From the NCBI RefSeq assembly GCF_900141755.1, contig NZ_LT670844.1, forward strand, positions 4,154,001 through 4,218,000: DNA of 64,000 nucleotides, given 5' to 3'. The notes beneath the pieces were generated by a model, which was not told the DNA's origin, did not search any database, and saw only the letters and a list, made by a program, of their open reading frames with translations. Positions 27,638 to 37,692 of the stretch are shown piece after piece. The position numbers and the translations under genes were made by a program. The DNA is from Bradyrhizobium lablabi. GTDB taxonomy: Bacteria > Pseudomonadota > Alphaproteobacteria > Rhizobiales > Xanthobacteraceae. Numbering within the stretch: position 1 is the first letter of the stretch; each line of letters starts with the position of its first letter.

Positions 27638-28729
27638 TTGGCTAACGACGTCAGAACATTGGTGCTGGGCATCGAGACCACCTGCGATGAAACCGCGGCT
27701 GCCGTGGTCGAGCGCTTGAGCGACGGCAGCGGAAAAATCCTGTCCAATATCGTGCGCTCGCAGACCGAGGAGCATGCACGGTTCGGCGGCGTGGTGCCGG
27801 AGATCGCGGCGCGCGCCCATGTCGACCTGCTCGATGGCATCGTCGACAGTGCCATGAAGGAATCAGGCGTTAGCTTCGCGCAGCTTTCGGCGGTCGCCGC
27901 TGCCGCCGGTCCCGGCCTGATCGGCGGGGTGATCGTGGGGCTGACGACCGCGAAGGCGATCGCGATGGTGCACGACACGCCGCTGATCGCGGTCAACCAT
28001 CTCGAGGCCCACGCGCTGACGCCGCGGCTGACCTGCGCGCTGGCGTTTCCCTATTGCCTGTTTCTGGCCTCCGGCGGCCACACCCAGATCGTCGCGGTGA
28101 CAGGCGTCGGCAAATATGTGCGGCTCGGTACCACCGTCGACGACGCCATGGGAGAGGCCTTCGACAAGGTGGCAAAAATGCTGGCGCTGCCCTATCCGGG
28201 CGGGCCGGAGGTCGAGCGGGCGGCCCAGGGCGGCGACCCCAGGCGCTTTGCCTTTCCACGGCCGATGCTAGGCCGCGCGGATGCCAATTTCTCGCTGTCC
28301 GGATTGAAGACAGCGGTGCGCAACGAAGCCGCCAGGATCGATCCCCTGGAGCCGCAGGATATCAGCGATCTCTGCGCCAGCTTTCAGGCGGCGGTGCTGG
28401 AATCGACGGCCGACCGACTAAGCGTCGGCTTGAAATTGTTTCACGAACAGTTCGGCCCGCCGCGCGCGCTGGTCGCCGCCGGCGGCGTCGCCGCCAATCA
28501 GGCGATCCGCGGCGCGCTGCAGGATGTCGCGGCCAAAGCGCAGACCACGCTGATCATCCCGCCGCCCGCGCTCTGCACCGACAATGGCGCGATGATCGCC
28601 TGGGCGGGTATAGAGCGGCTGGCGATGGGATTGGTCGACACGATGGACGCCGCGCCGCGCGCGCGCTGGCTGCTCGATGCCAACGCCACGGCGCCGGCCG
28701 GATTTGCCAATACGCGTGCGGGATTTTGA
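27638..28729 (+). CDS. tsaD: tRNA N6-threonylcarbamoyladenosine transferase TsaD
   Basis: 363 residues. It transfers the threonylcarbamoyl group from TC-AMP to A37 of ANN-decoding tRNAs, together with TsaB and TsaE. The ASKHA phosphate motif [10 protein letters not shown] lies at residues 10-19, metal-binding His121/His125 are in [30 protein letters not shown] is a Kae1/TsaD block, and ASGGHT and [10 protein letters not shown] follow. The start is a TTG: no ATG or GTG lies closer to the conserved N-terminus, and GGCAAGG precedes it. The minor start codon may lower expression. Divergent from hemD. Confidence 0.95.
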   Translation: MANDVRTLVLGIETTCDETAAAVVERLSDGSGKILSNIVRSQTEEHARFGGVVPEIAARAHVDLLDGIVDSAMKESGVSFAQLSAVAAAAGPGLIGGVIVGLTTAKAIAMVHDTPLIAVNHLEAHALTPRLTCALAFPYCLFLASGGHTQIVAVTGVGKYVRLGTTVDDAMGEAFDKVAKMLALPYPGGPEVERAAQGGDPRRFAFPRPMLGRADANFSLSGLKTAVRNEAARIDPLEPQDISDLCASFQAAVLESTADRLSVGLKLFHEQFGPPRALVAAGGVAANQAIRGALQDVAAKAQTTLIIPPPALCTDNGAMIAWAGIERLAMGLVDTMDAAPRARWLLDANATAPAGFANTRAGF

Positions 28730-28769
28730 GGCCTTATGAAGCGAGGATCAATCCGCAAGGGCAGTCTAA

Positions 28770-28906
28770 CCTCTCCCCGCCTGCGGGGAGAGGTCGGATC
28801 GCGCAGCGATCCGGGTGAGGGGGACTCACCGCGCATTCCTCCCCCTCCGAATTCGCGGCTGCAGCCCCTCACCCCAACCCTCTCCCCGCAAGGGCGGGGC
28901 GAGGGA
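28770..28906. repeat. Palindromic repeat, CCTCTCCCCGC...GGGGCGAGGGA family
   Basis: CCTCTCCCCGCCTGCGGGGAGAGG, GATCGCGCAGCGATC and GGTGAGGGGGACTCACC hairpins occur in the same order as in the 8107 and 34685 copies, ending CTCTCCCCGCAAGGGCGGGG. It lies just upstream of gpsA and is open in the gpsA frame, so gene finders may extend gpsA into it. Confidence 0.8.
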
Positions 28907-28921
28907 GCGCACCGAGTTTGG

Positions 28922-29905
28922 ATGATGACCTCGTTCCAATCAGTCGCGGTGATCGGGGCTGGCGCGTGGGGGACCGCACTGGCCGCACTGGCCGCGCGGG
29001 CGAGACGCGACGTCGTTCTCCACGCGCGCAATTCGGAGAGTGCGAAGCAGATCGCGGCCACGCGGGCAAATCCAAAATTGTCAGGCGTCCGGTTGGATGC
29101 GAGCATCAAGGTCACAGGCGATATCGCGCTTGCCGCGGACGCGGACATCATCCTGATCGCAACTCCGGCGCAAGATCTTCGCGCCGCTGTCACCGCGCTT
29201 GCGCCTCATCTTGCCGCGACAAAGCCCGTGATCGCCTGCGCCAAGGGCATCGAGCGCGGCACCCACAAATTCATGACCGAGGTGATCGCGGAGGCTGCGC
29301 CCAACGCCATACCGGCGATCCTGTCAGGCCCGAGTTTTGCCGCGGACGTGGCGCGCGGCCTGCCCACGGCGGTGACGCTGGCGGCGCAAGACGAGACGCT
29401 TGCGAGCACGCTGGTGCAGGCGTTGGGCTCGGCGACCTTCCGGCCCTATCACACGACGGATGTTCGCGGCGTTGAGATCGGCGGAGCCGCGAAGAATGTG
29501 CTGGCGATCGCGGCCGGCATCGCGATCGGCCGGAAATTGGGCGCGTCCGCGCAGGCGGCGCTGACCACGCGCGGCTTCGCCGAACTGGCGCGGCTCGGCC
29601 GCGCCTGCGGCGCGCGCAGCGAAACCATGGCGGGGCTGTCGGGTCTTGGCGATTTGATCCTGACCTGCTCGAGCCCGCAATCGCGCAATCTCGCGCTCGG
29701 CATCGCGCTCGGGCGCGGCGAGCAGCGGCCGCGCGAAAAACTTGCCGAAGGTGAATTCACCGCGCCCGTGCTGGTCGAACTGGCGGCGTCGCAGGACGTC
29801 GACATGCCGGTGTCAAACGCGGTCGCGGCGATTTTGAGCGGCGCGCTCACGATCGATGAAGCGATCGAAAGCCTGTTGACGCGCCCATTCAAGGCGGAGG
29901 GATGA
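28922..29905 (+). CDS. gpsA: Glycerol-3-phosphate dehydrogenase [NAD(P)+]
   Basis: 327 residues. It reduces dihydroxyacetone phosphate to sn-glycerol 3-phosphate for phospholipid synthesis. The Rossmann motif [12 protein letters not shown] starts near residue 8, [12 protein letters not shown] is conserved, the catalytic lysine lies in [13 protein letters not shown], and [17 protein letters not shown] is the C-terminal substrate-binding block. I chose the first of two adjacent ATGs ([12 protein letters not shown]); the long upstream reading is repeat sequence. tsaD and gpsA are on the same strand. Confidence 0.95.
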   Translation: MMTSFQSVAVIGAGAWGTALAALAARARRDVVLHARNSESAKQIAATRANPKLSGVRLDASIKVTGDIALAADADIILIATPAQDLRAAVTALAPHLAATKPVIACAKGIERGTHKFMTEVIAEAAPNAIPAILSGPSFAADVARGLPTAVTLAAQDETLASTLVQALGSATFRPYHTTDVRGVEIGGAAKNVLAIAAGIAIGRKLGASAQAALTTRGFAELARLGRACGARSETMAGLSGLGDLILTCSSPQSRNLALGIALGRGEQRPREKLAEGEFTAPVLVELAASQDVDMPVSNAVAAILSGALTIDEAIESLLTRPFKAEG

Positions 29906-29915
29906 TCTCTCCCTC

Positions 29916-30002
29916 GTCATGCCCGCGCTTGTCGCGGGCATCCACGTCTTGTTTAATTGGCGCCGCAAAGACGTGGATGGCCGGGACAGGCCCGGCCATG
30001 AC
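29916..30002. repeat. Nested palindromic repeat, GTCATG...CATGAC family
   Basis: GTCATGCCCGCGCTTGTCGC / GCGGGCATCCACGTCTT on the left and AAGACGTGGATGGCCGGGACAGGCCCGGCCATGAC on the right form two local hairpins plus the shared ACGTCTT/AAGACGT pairing. It is open in the frame of the following EVE gene. Confidence 0.8.
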
Positions 30003-30020
30003 GGTGGGATGGTGGACGTC

Positions 30021-30437
30021 ATGAATTACTGGCTGGTGAAATCGGAGCCTTCGAGCTGGTCATGGGACCAGCAGGTGGCAAAGGGCGCCAAGGGCGAAGC
30101 GTGGACCGGCGTGCGCAATTTCACCGCCCGGCAGAATCTTGTGAAGATGAAAAAGGGCGACCTCGCCTTTTTCTATCATTCGAACGAGGGCAAGGACATC
30201 GTCGGGATCGCGGAAGTGATCAAGGAAGCCTATCCCGATCCGACCGACAAGACCGGCAAATTCGTCTGCGTCGATATCAAGGCCGACAAGCCGCTGAAAA
30301 CGCCGGTGACCATGGCCGCGATCAAGGCGGACAAGCGATTGGCCGACATGGCACTCGTAAAGTATTCGCGGCTGTCGGTGCAGCCGGTCACGGCGGAAGA
30401 ATGGAAGATGGTGTGCAAGATGGGGGGAGTGTTGTGA
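30021..30437 (+). CDS. EVE domain protein
   Basis: 138 residues forming one EVE domain: MNYWLVKSEPSSWSWDQQVAKG, TGVRNFTARQNLVKMKKGDLAFFYHSNEGKDIVGIAEVIKEAYPD and LVKYSRLSVQPVTAEEW are the typical blocks. EVE proteins are PUA-like and bind modified bases in DNA or RNA; a tRNA or rRNA modification link is suspected for house-keeping copies like this one. The start before NYWLVKSEP is the family start; upstream residues come from the repeat. Confidence 0.9.
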   Translation: MNYWLVKSEPSSWSWDQQVAKGAKGEAWTGVRNFTARQNLVKMKKGDLAFFYHSNEGKDIVGIAEVIKEAYPDPTDKTGKFVCVDIKADKPLKTPVTMAAIKADKRLADMALVKYSRLSVQPVTAEEWKMVCKMGGVL

Positions 30438-30441
30438 ACTC

Positions 30442-30524
30442 GTCATTGCGAGCGAAGCGAAGCAATCCATCTTGCCGCGAAACAAGAACTGGATTGCTTC
30501 GTCGCAAACGCTCCTCGCAATGAC
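30442..30524. repeat. Palindromic repeat, GTCATTGCGAG family
   Basis: GTCATTGCGAGCGAAGCG and CGCTCCTCGCAATGAC form the outer arms; AAGCAATCCA and TGGATTGCTT the inner arms. It lies directly downstream of the EVE gene. Confidence 0.8.
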
Positions 30525-30538
30525 GGTTGAAGCCTGCC

Positions 30539-30571
30539 TTACTCCGCCGCCATTACCACTTGCGTCAGCAG
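30539..30571 (-). pseudogene. Possible relic of a topoisomerase IB 3' end
   Basis: Read on the minus strand, this stretch ends LLTQVVMAAE-stop, against LLAQVVMAAAA-stop for the intact topoisomerase IB gene whose stop is at 31174. With one codon gap I count 27 of 33 identical bases, and several of the differences are synonymous. It may be what remains of a second or displaced copy of the gene. The match is short and could be chance. Confidence 0.35.
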
Positions 30572-31060
30572 TGTGAGGGGGGACAAGGACCGCAGTTTGC
30601 CCGTCGTGCCAATCTGCCGCGGTCGGGCGTTATTGATTTTACCCCCAAATCAGCGCCACATTTCGCGCTGTCCCGCCCTTTCAAGAGGGGCGTATCGCGA
30701 TCGTCACGGACGTTGGTGCGGGATGCGGTGGACGTTGCGGCGCTATTGACGAACAGCGCTGAAGCGGACGGCGAAGACGTGTGGTCCTGACACCCCGACG
30801 CTGGTGTCAAGTTCTTGAGAAGCAAGCTTCTCAGGGGCGACGGTGGCAAGAAAGCCCGGTCGCCGGGGAGAGCACGAAATAAGCCGTAAACCATTGCGTG
30901 GGGAATGCCGGGTGATTCCGGTGTGACCTGACTAACGCGTGTGCTTTTTTGCTTTCTACCAGCGCACACGCGGCTATCGGGCGCATCGGGCGCCCGGCAT
31001 CCCCGCGCCCTCTGTTCTTCCGAGGGCGGGAAGTTCATGCAAACCTCGCGCGAAACATGC
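30572..31060. other. Non-coding, hairpin-rich intergenic element
   Basis: About 490 bp with a series of good hairpins: TGACACC/GGTGTCA (30788-30809), TGAGAAG/CTTCTCA (30816-30833), a perfect 9-bp stem CGCGTGTGC/GCACACGCG (30936-30944 with 30964-30972), and outside it GGGGAATGCCGGG/CCCGGCATCCCC (30900-30912 with 30993-31004). The open frame on the minus strand has the look of a non-coding artefact (Ser/Pro/Arg-rich, no domain). From memory, very similar sequences recur in Bradyrhizobium genomes, where they are often annotated as hypothetical proteins. Confidence 0.6.
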
Positions 31061-31080
31061 GGCGAGATCGCGAAGCCATG

Positions 31081-31140
31081 TCTTCAAACGCCATATCTTC
31101 AAACGCCATATCTTCAAACGCCGTGTCTTCAAACGGCGGC
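31081..31140. repeat. 15-bp tandem repeat, four copies
   Basis: Four head-to-tail units begin TCTTCAAACG at 31081, 31096, 31111 and 31126. Units 1 and 2 are identical (TCTTCAAACGCCATA); units 3 and 4 differ in the last five or six bases. It lies 34 bp from the topoisomerase IB stop and just after the hairpin-rich element. The multiple-of-three unit could be read as protein, but no supported gene covers it. Confidence 0.95.
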
Positions 31141-31173
31141 TGTTCGAAATGTGAATTGGGAAGTGCGCAGATC

Positions 31174-32319
31174 TTACGCCGCCGCCGCCATCACGACCTG
31201 CGCCAACAGCTGCTCGCGCTTCGACTGCGAGCGATAGCCCTTCATGGTGGCGGCGAAACGCTCGAGGATGCCGTCTTCGAAGGCGGTGACGATGGTGTCG
31301 TGGACGTAGCTCTTGCGGCAGATCGCCGGCGTGTTGGACAATTCATCCGCGGCGGCGCGGACCGCTTCCAGCACCTGCTTGCGGCGGCCGCGGGCGCTTG
31401 CCGCCGGAGAAATCCGCGACAGCGATTCCAGCACCACGGCGGACGCCATCAGCGTGCGAAAATCCTTCAGCGAAATCTTGATGCCCGCGATCTCGCGCAG
31501 GAACGAATTGACCTGGGTGGTCGAGACCGCGCGGACATTGCCAAAATTGTCGCGATATTGGAACATGCGCTTGCCCGGCACGCCGCGCAGGATGCCGATG
31601 GCGCGCACGAGTTTTGCGGCGTCGCATTCCTTGCGCACGGCCTTGCCGCCCTTGGCCTTGAAGGTCAGCACCAGATTATCGTCTTCCAGCGCGACGTTGG
31701 ATTTCAGCAGCGTGGTCGCGCCGCGGGTGCCGTTGAGGCGGGCATAAGATTCATTGCCCGGCCGGATCGCGGTGCGCGCGATCAGCTCGATTACCGCCGA
31801 GAGCGCGAATTCGCGGCTCGGGACGTCGCCGGACAGGTGCATCGAGACGTTGCGACGGATCTTTGGCAGGGCCGCGACCAGCCGGGCCAAACGATGCGCC
31901 TTGCGCTGCTCGCGGACCTTTTCCCAATCGGAGTGATAGCGGTATTGCAGCCGGCCCGCGGCATCGCGGCCGACCGCCTGCAGATGCGAACTCGGATCGG
32001 GGGAATAGCGCACCTCGGCATAGGCCGGCGGCACCGCCATCCTGTGCAGGCGCTTGATGGTGCCGGTGTGGCGGATCGGCGTGCCGTTGGCGCGGACGAA
32101 GGAATAGCTCTTGCCCCGCTTGATGCGGCGGATGGTCAGCTGGTTCTGGTCGCCAAGTTTTAGACCGAGTTCCCGGGCCAGGGATTCGACGGAGGTCTTG
32201 CCATGGAGGCTGGGTTTTGGCGCAGCCGGTTTCGGCAGTTGGCCGAGCGCCTTCGCCAGAGCAACGGCAGGATCGGCGGAAGCGGGCCGCTCAGCCTCGA
32301 AATTCTGCTGATCCATCAT
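31174..32319 (-). CDS. DNA topoisomerase IB (poxvirus/bacterial type)
   Basis: 381 residues. It relaxes supercoils through a 3'-phosphotyrosine nick. The N-terminal block (GLKLGDQNQLTIRRIKRGKSYSFVRANG, VPPAYAEVRYSPDP, LQYRYHSDWEKVREQRK) matches bacterial TopIB. Catalytic-domain segments are AVIELIARTAIRPGNESYAR, the KGGK loop, KDFRTLMAS (Arg) and the active-site tyrosine in ICRKSYVHDTIV. It is full length for the family (about 350-380), with a modest N-terminal extension. The gene appears monocistronic; a relic of a similar 3' end lies 630 bp downstream. Confidence 0.92.
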   Translation of the reverse strand: MMDQQNFEAERPASADPAVALAKALGQLPKPAAPKPSLHGKTSVESLARELGLKLGDQNQLTIRRIKRGKSYSFVRANGTPIRHTGTIKRLHRMAVPPAYAEVRYSPDPSSHLQAVGRDAAGRLQYRYHSDWEKVREQRKAHRLARLVAALPKIRRNVSMHLSGDVPSREFALSAVIELIARTAIRPGNESYARLNGTRGATTLLKSNVALEDDNLVLTFKAKGGKAVRKECDAAKLVRAIGILRGVPGKRMFQYRDNFGNVRAVSTTQVNSFLREIAGIKISLKDFRTLMASAVVLESLSRISPAASARGRRKQVLEAVRAAADELSNTPAICRKSYVHDTIVTAFEDGILERFAATMKGYRSQSKREQLLAQVVMAAAA

Positions 32320-32716
32320 GACTTTAGACGCCTTGCTCCTGTTACGCCCTGCTACTGCCGGCTCTTGTTGTTTGGTTCCGGCCGAGGGGCTATCGCCCCG
32401 GGGAAGCCATTTAGGGGGTTATCGCTGGGAACGCTAGCCCACCTCGGGGGAGGCGACGGTTTCTGGTTACCATTGAGCAGGCACGCAGACGTCCCATGCG
32501 GCGTTTTGACCTGCGGGAAACGTGAACGTGATGGTCGGCCGAACCTCGGCGACGCCTCCTCCTCGCGCCCGCGAATTGATCCGACGCATCGTGAAGGGAC
32601 CCCGACCAAAAGTCGTATCCGTTCCGCTTGTCGGCGCCATCAGGCCCGACGCATACTCGTTGCAACAAGAAGCGGCCGGCAGCCCGCGTTTGCTGGCCGC
32701 ATGGGTGGAGGTAAAG
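32320..32716. other. Divergent promoter region of topoisomerase IB and acs
   Basis: About 400 bp between two diverging genes. The only structure I see is a perfect GGGGC-TATC-GCCCC hairpin at 32386-32399. An open frame runs through the right part in phase with acs, but it lacks a ribosome site and resembles no acs N-terminus. No promoter boxes stood out. Confidence 0.5.
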
Positions 32717-34669
<1,953 letters not shown>

Positions 34670-34684
34670 CTGCTGCCTGCTTAG

Positions 34685-34828
34685 CCTCTCCCCGCGTGCG
34701 GGGAGAGGTCGAAATTCTCGCACAGCGAGAATTTCGGGTGAGGGGGACTCACCGCGCGCGTCTCAGCTTCAGAATTTGCGGAAGCGCCCCTCACCCCAAC
34801 CCTCTCCCCGCAAGAGCGGGGCGAGGGA
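34685..34828. repeat. Palindromic repeat, CCTCTCCCCGC...GGGGCGAGGGA family
   Basis: CCTCTCCCCGCGTGCGGGGAGAGG, GAAATTCTCGCACAGCGAGAATTTC and GGTGAGGGGGACTCACC stems occur in order, ending CTCTCCCCGCAAGAGCGGGG. The central inner hairpin differs from the 8107 and 28770 copies but keeps its pairing. Confidence 0.8.
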
Positions 34829-35135
34829 GTGCACTACCGTCGCCCGACATCCCCGTACAATTGATCCGCTCCAACTGATCCCTGCCCCCTCACGCAATCG
34901 TCAGGGGCAGATCCCGCTTTGCGGCAATTTCCTGACGAGTGTTGTTTTCAGGTCATTTACTTTGTTCACAACATTTCCTTTGTTTGGCCACAGTCGGGCA
35001 AGCCGCGCAGGGTCACCGAAACCGGCCGGTTAAGACACGCGGTTAAAAATGCGTGGGCAAAAGCCGGAATTACCGGGGTTTGCGGGAGATTTGGCTGCCC
35101 GAGCAGGGGCGATGGAAGCTGAAACGGAGATAATG
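34829..35135. other. Intergenic region upstream of the L,D-transpeptidase
   Basis: About 300 bp with a T-rich, lower-GC stretch (34930-34985) that is the likeliest promoter site. A CCCCTCACGCAATCGTCAGGGG-like partial hairpin lies near 34887. No gene is recognised. Confidence 0.4.
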
Positions 35136-35648
35136 ATGTCGTTGAGGATTGCGGTCGCGCTGGCGGCCACCTTCGGGGCGGGTTTGTTGGTGACGACGGA
35201 AGCCCAGGCGCGGGCGGAAGTGGTCGGTGTGCACGGCGACTATTCGCCGGGGACGATCGTGGTGAAGACCAATGAGCGCCGGCTCTATCTTATTCTCGAC
35301 CAGGACCATGCCGTGCGGTATCCGGTCGGCGTCGGCAAATCCGGCAAGCAATGGGCCGGCACCACGCGGATCGACGGCAAGTACCGCAATCCGGCCTGGT
35401 CGCCGCCGAGCGAAGTCAAGCATGACAAGCCGAACATGCCGGATGTGATCCCCGGCGGCTCGCCGCGCAACCCGATGGGTGTCGCCGCGATGACGCTGGC
35501 CGGTGGCGAATATGCGATCCACGGCACCAACATGCCGGGTTCGGTCGGCGGTTTTGTCTCCTACGGCTGCATCCGCATGCTGAACGACGATATCACCGAC
35601 CTCTACGGGCGCGTCTCCGTCGGCACGCAGGTGGTGGTGACGCGCTGA
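35136..35648 (+). CDS. L,D-transpeptidase (YkuD domain)
   Basis: 170 residues. A signal peptide (MSLRIAVALAATFGAGLLVTTEAQA) precedes one YkuD domain. IHGTN and the active site SYGCIRMLNDD (HXX14-17-[S/T]HGChN-type motif with catalytic cysteine) are present. It forms 3-3 peptidoglycan cross-links or attaches proteins to peptidoglycan in the periplasm. Of two adjacent ATGs the second has the better spacing (6 nt) from GGAG. Confidence 0.9.
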   Translation: MSLRIAVALAATFGAGLLVTTEAQARAEVVGVHGDYSPGTIVVKTNERRLYLILDQDHAVRYPVGVGKSGKQWAGTTRIDGKYRNPAWSPPSEVKHDKPNMPDVIPGGSPRNPMGVAAMTLAGGEYAIHGTNMPGSVGGFVSYGCIRMLNDDITDLYGRVSVGTQVVVTR

Positions 35649-35657
35649 CAATAACAC

Positions 35658-35758
35658 TTGTCATTCCGGGATGCGCCGCTTGGCGCAGGCCCGGAATCCA
35701 TACTCCCGATCGTGGTTATAGATTCCGGGCTCGCTCGCTTCGCTCCGGCCCTGGAATG
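35658..35758. repeat. Palindromic repeat, GTCATTCCGGG family
   Basis: GTCATTCCGGGATGCGCC and GGCCCGGAATCCATA on the left are answered by ATAGATTCCGGGCTCG and CCCTGGAATGAC on the right. Outer arms and inner ATTCCGGG/CCCGGAAT arms can pair. It lies downstream of the transpeptidase. I saw only this copy in the window. Confidence 0.75.
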
Positions 35759-35770
35759 ACGGAGTAGGAA

Positions 35771-35797
35771 TAAAAAGCCGCGCCTCAGCGCGGCTTT
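35771..35797 (-). terminator. Intrinsic terminator of the SDHAF4-like gene
   Basis: On the minus strand a perfect 7-bp GCCGCGC/GCGCGGC stem with a 4-nt loop is followed by TTTTTA, 14 bp past the stop codon. On the plus strand only TTT follows, so it acts mainly leftward. Confidence 0.8.
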
Positions 35798-35811
35798 CGC
35801 ATATCCCGGCC

Positions 35812-36027
35812 TCAAAAATCCGACGCGATGCCCTTGTTCTCCCAATCGCCGTATCGTGTCGGTTCCGGGCCCTTTGGGCCCTGATATTCCTTAGGTCTCG
35901 GCGGGACATTTGCTTCCGCGGCTTTTCTCCGCGCCTCCGCCTCGGCGAGCGCGCGCTGGGCCGCCGGCGTGAGCGGCTTGCGTTCCGGCGATGATGTGGC
36001 CGCTGGCGGTGAGGGATCGTCTTTCAT
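35812..36027 (-). CDS. DUF1674 / succinate dehydrogenase assembly factor 4-like protein
   Basis: 71 residues, ending in the family signature GPEPTRYGDWENKGIASDF (compare EPTRYGDWE-KGR-SDF). The N-terminus is low-complexity (Pro/Ala/Lys). DUF1674 corresponds to SDHAF4/Sdh8, which binds the flavinylated SdhA subunit during assembly of succinate dehydrogenase. The sdh genes lie about 18 kb away in this window. A longer frame upstream was rejected because it lacks conserved sequence; the gene ends at a clear intrinsic terminator. Confidence 0.85.
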   Translation of the reverse strand: MKDDPSPPAATSSPERKPLTPAAQRALAEAEARRKAAEANVPPRPKEYQGPKGPEPTRYGDWENKGIASDF

Positions 36028-36219
36028 CTCGAAGCTTCCAGCCGTGGCATGAGGAATGCGTCGTTCCAGCCTTCGACATATAGATGTGATGCCGTACCCA
36101 TGGAATCGGTAGGGCTGATTCTTATATTTGGCATATTCCCGTGGCACAGCTGTTTCTGCCTCGGGTGAAATAGGCGACAACGCCAGGCGTTACCCGACCT
36201 CCCGAGATGTTCACGCTCC

Positions 36220-37569
36220 ATGCCCCCTCAAAGATTCGCCCTGCCATCCGAGGTGCCCGGTCTCGCGGCGCGGCGGATCGCGGCGGATATTCTCGACGGT
36301 GTACTGCATAAGCACCGCACGCTCGACGACCAGCTCGACGGCGCCGCCGCGCATCCCGGGCTGAAGTCGCTCGCCGATCGCGACCGCGCGCTGATGCGGC
36401 GGCTGGTGGCGACGATTTTGCGGCGGCTCGGCACGCTCGGCCATGTGTTGTCACGGCTGCTCGATCGCGGCATCCCGACCGATGCGCCGCGCGCGCAGAG
36501 CGCGCTGCTGATTGGCGCGGCGCAAATTCTCTGGATGGATGTGCCCGATCATGCCGCGGTCGACCTGTCGGTGCGGCTGGTGCAGTCGGACCGGCGGGCC
36601 GCGAAATATGCCGGTCTCGTCAATGCGGTCCTGCGCCGCTGCGCGCGCGAGGGCGAGGGGTTGATCGAGGAAGTCAGGTCGCAGACGCTCGATGTTCCGC
36701 CGTGGTTGCTGGCGCGCTGGATCGCCCATTACGGCGAGAGCGTTGCACGCGAGATCGCCGAAGCGATCAGCCACGAGCCGTCGCTCGACATCACCGTAAA
36801 ATCCGACGCCGAACAATGGGCGAGCCGGCTGCACGGCGAGATGTTGCCGACCGGGACCGTCCGCACGCTGCTGCAGGGTTCGGTCACCATTCTGCCGGGC
36901 TTCGCCGAGGGACAGTGGTGGGTGCAGGACGCCGCCGCTGCGTTGCCGGCGCGGCTATTCGGCGATGTCGCCGGCAAATCCATCCTCGATCTCTGCGCCG
37001 CACCTGGCGGCAAGACGGCGCAACTCGCCCACGCCGGCGCGCGCGTCACCGCGGTCGACCGTTCGCCGGCTCGCATGGCGCGGCTGCGTGAGAATTTCGC
37101 TCGGCTCTCGCTTCAAGCCGAGGCCGTGGTGGCCGACGCCGTCGAATGGCAGGGCGGAGATAGCGGCGGCTTCGACGGCATCCTGCTCGATGCACCCTGC
37201 ACGTCGACCGGCACCATCCGCCGCCACCCCGACGTCGCCTGGTTGCGCCAGGAAGCCGATATCGGCGCGCTGGTGGCGTTACAGAAGCGGCTGCTGCAAA
37301 AGGCGGTAGCCCTGCTGCGGCCGGGCGGCACGCTGGTCTATTGTACCTGCTCGCTGGAGGAGGAAGAGGGCGAGCAGGCCATTTCGGCCCTTCTCGCCAG
37401 CGAGGCGGCTATGCGCCGCTCGCCGATCGAAGCCGGCGAGGTCGCGGGGCTTGCCGAAATCCTTAACCCCGAGGGCGATTTGCGCACGCTCCCCAGCCAT
37501 TTGCGGCAGCCAGACCCCAAGCTTTCCGGGCTTGACGGCTTTTACGTCGCGAGACTGGTTAAATCCTGA
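36220..37569 (+). CDS. rsmB: 16S rRNA m5C methyltransferase, RsmB family
   Basis: 449 residues. An N-terminal NusB-like helical domain (about 1-145; HRTLDDQLDG, DRALMRRLVATILRRLG) is joined to a RsmB/NOP2 methyltransferase domain. SAM motif I is LDLCAAPGGKTAQLA, motif IV LLDAPCTSTGTIRRHPD contains the resolving cysteine, and YCTCSLEEEEGE the nucleophilic cysteine motif VI. It methylates C967 (E. coli numbering) of 16S rRNA. Convergent partners are absent: heparinase-like and purH genes follow on the same strand. Confidence 0.92.
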   Translation: MPPQRFALPSEVPGLAARRIAADILDGVLHKHRTLDDQLDGAAAHPGLKSLADRDRALMRRLVATILRRLGTLGHVLSRLLDRGIPTDAPRAQSALLIGAAQILWMDVPDHAAVDLSVRLVQSDRRAAKYAGLVNAVLRRCAREGEGLIEEVRSQTLDVPPWLLARWIAHYGESVAREIAEAISHEPSLDITVKSDAEQWASRLHGEMLPTGTVRTLLQGSVTILPGFAEGQWWVQDAAAALPARLFGDVAGKSILDLCAAPGGKTAQLAHAGARVTAVDRSPARMARLRENFARLSLQAEAVVADAVEWQGGDSGGFDGILLDAPCTSTGTIRRHPDVAWLRQEADIGALVALQKRLLQKAVALLRPGGTLVYCTCSLEEEEGEQAISALLASEAAMRRSPIEAGEVAGLAEILNPEGDLRTLPSHLRQPDPKLSGLDGFYVARLVKS

Positions 37570-37692
37570 TTTTGCACTGTATTTTCGCTTCGAGGCGCTG
37601 ATTCGCGCGGTTTCAAGATGGTGTGTTGAGCGCGTTTCCGGATTAAAAGCATTCGCATAGAATTCTCTGCATCCTCCCGATCAAGGCAAGGC

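Noticed and set aside
30565..31038. 157-codon minus-strand frame in the hairpin-rich element
   Set aside because: Ser/Pro/Arg-rich with no fold, and it runs across strong hairpins; better explained as non-coding repeat sequence.
31081..31140. CRISPR-like array
   Set aside because: The 15-bp units are contiguous with no spacers, and no cas genes are in the window.
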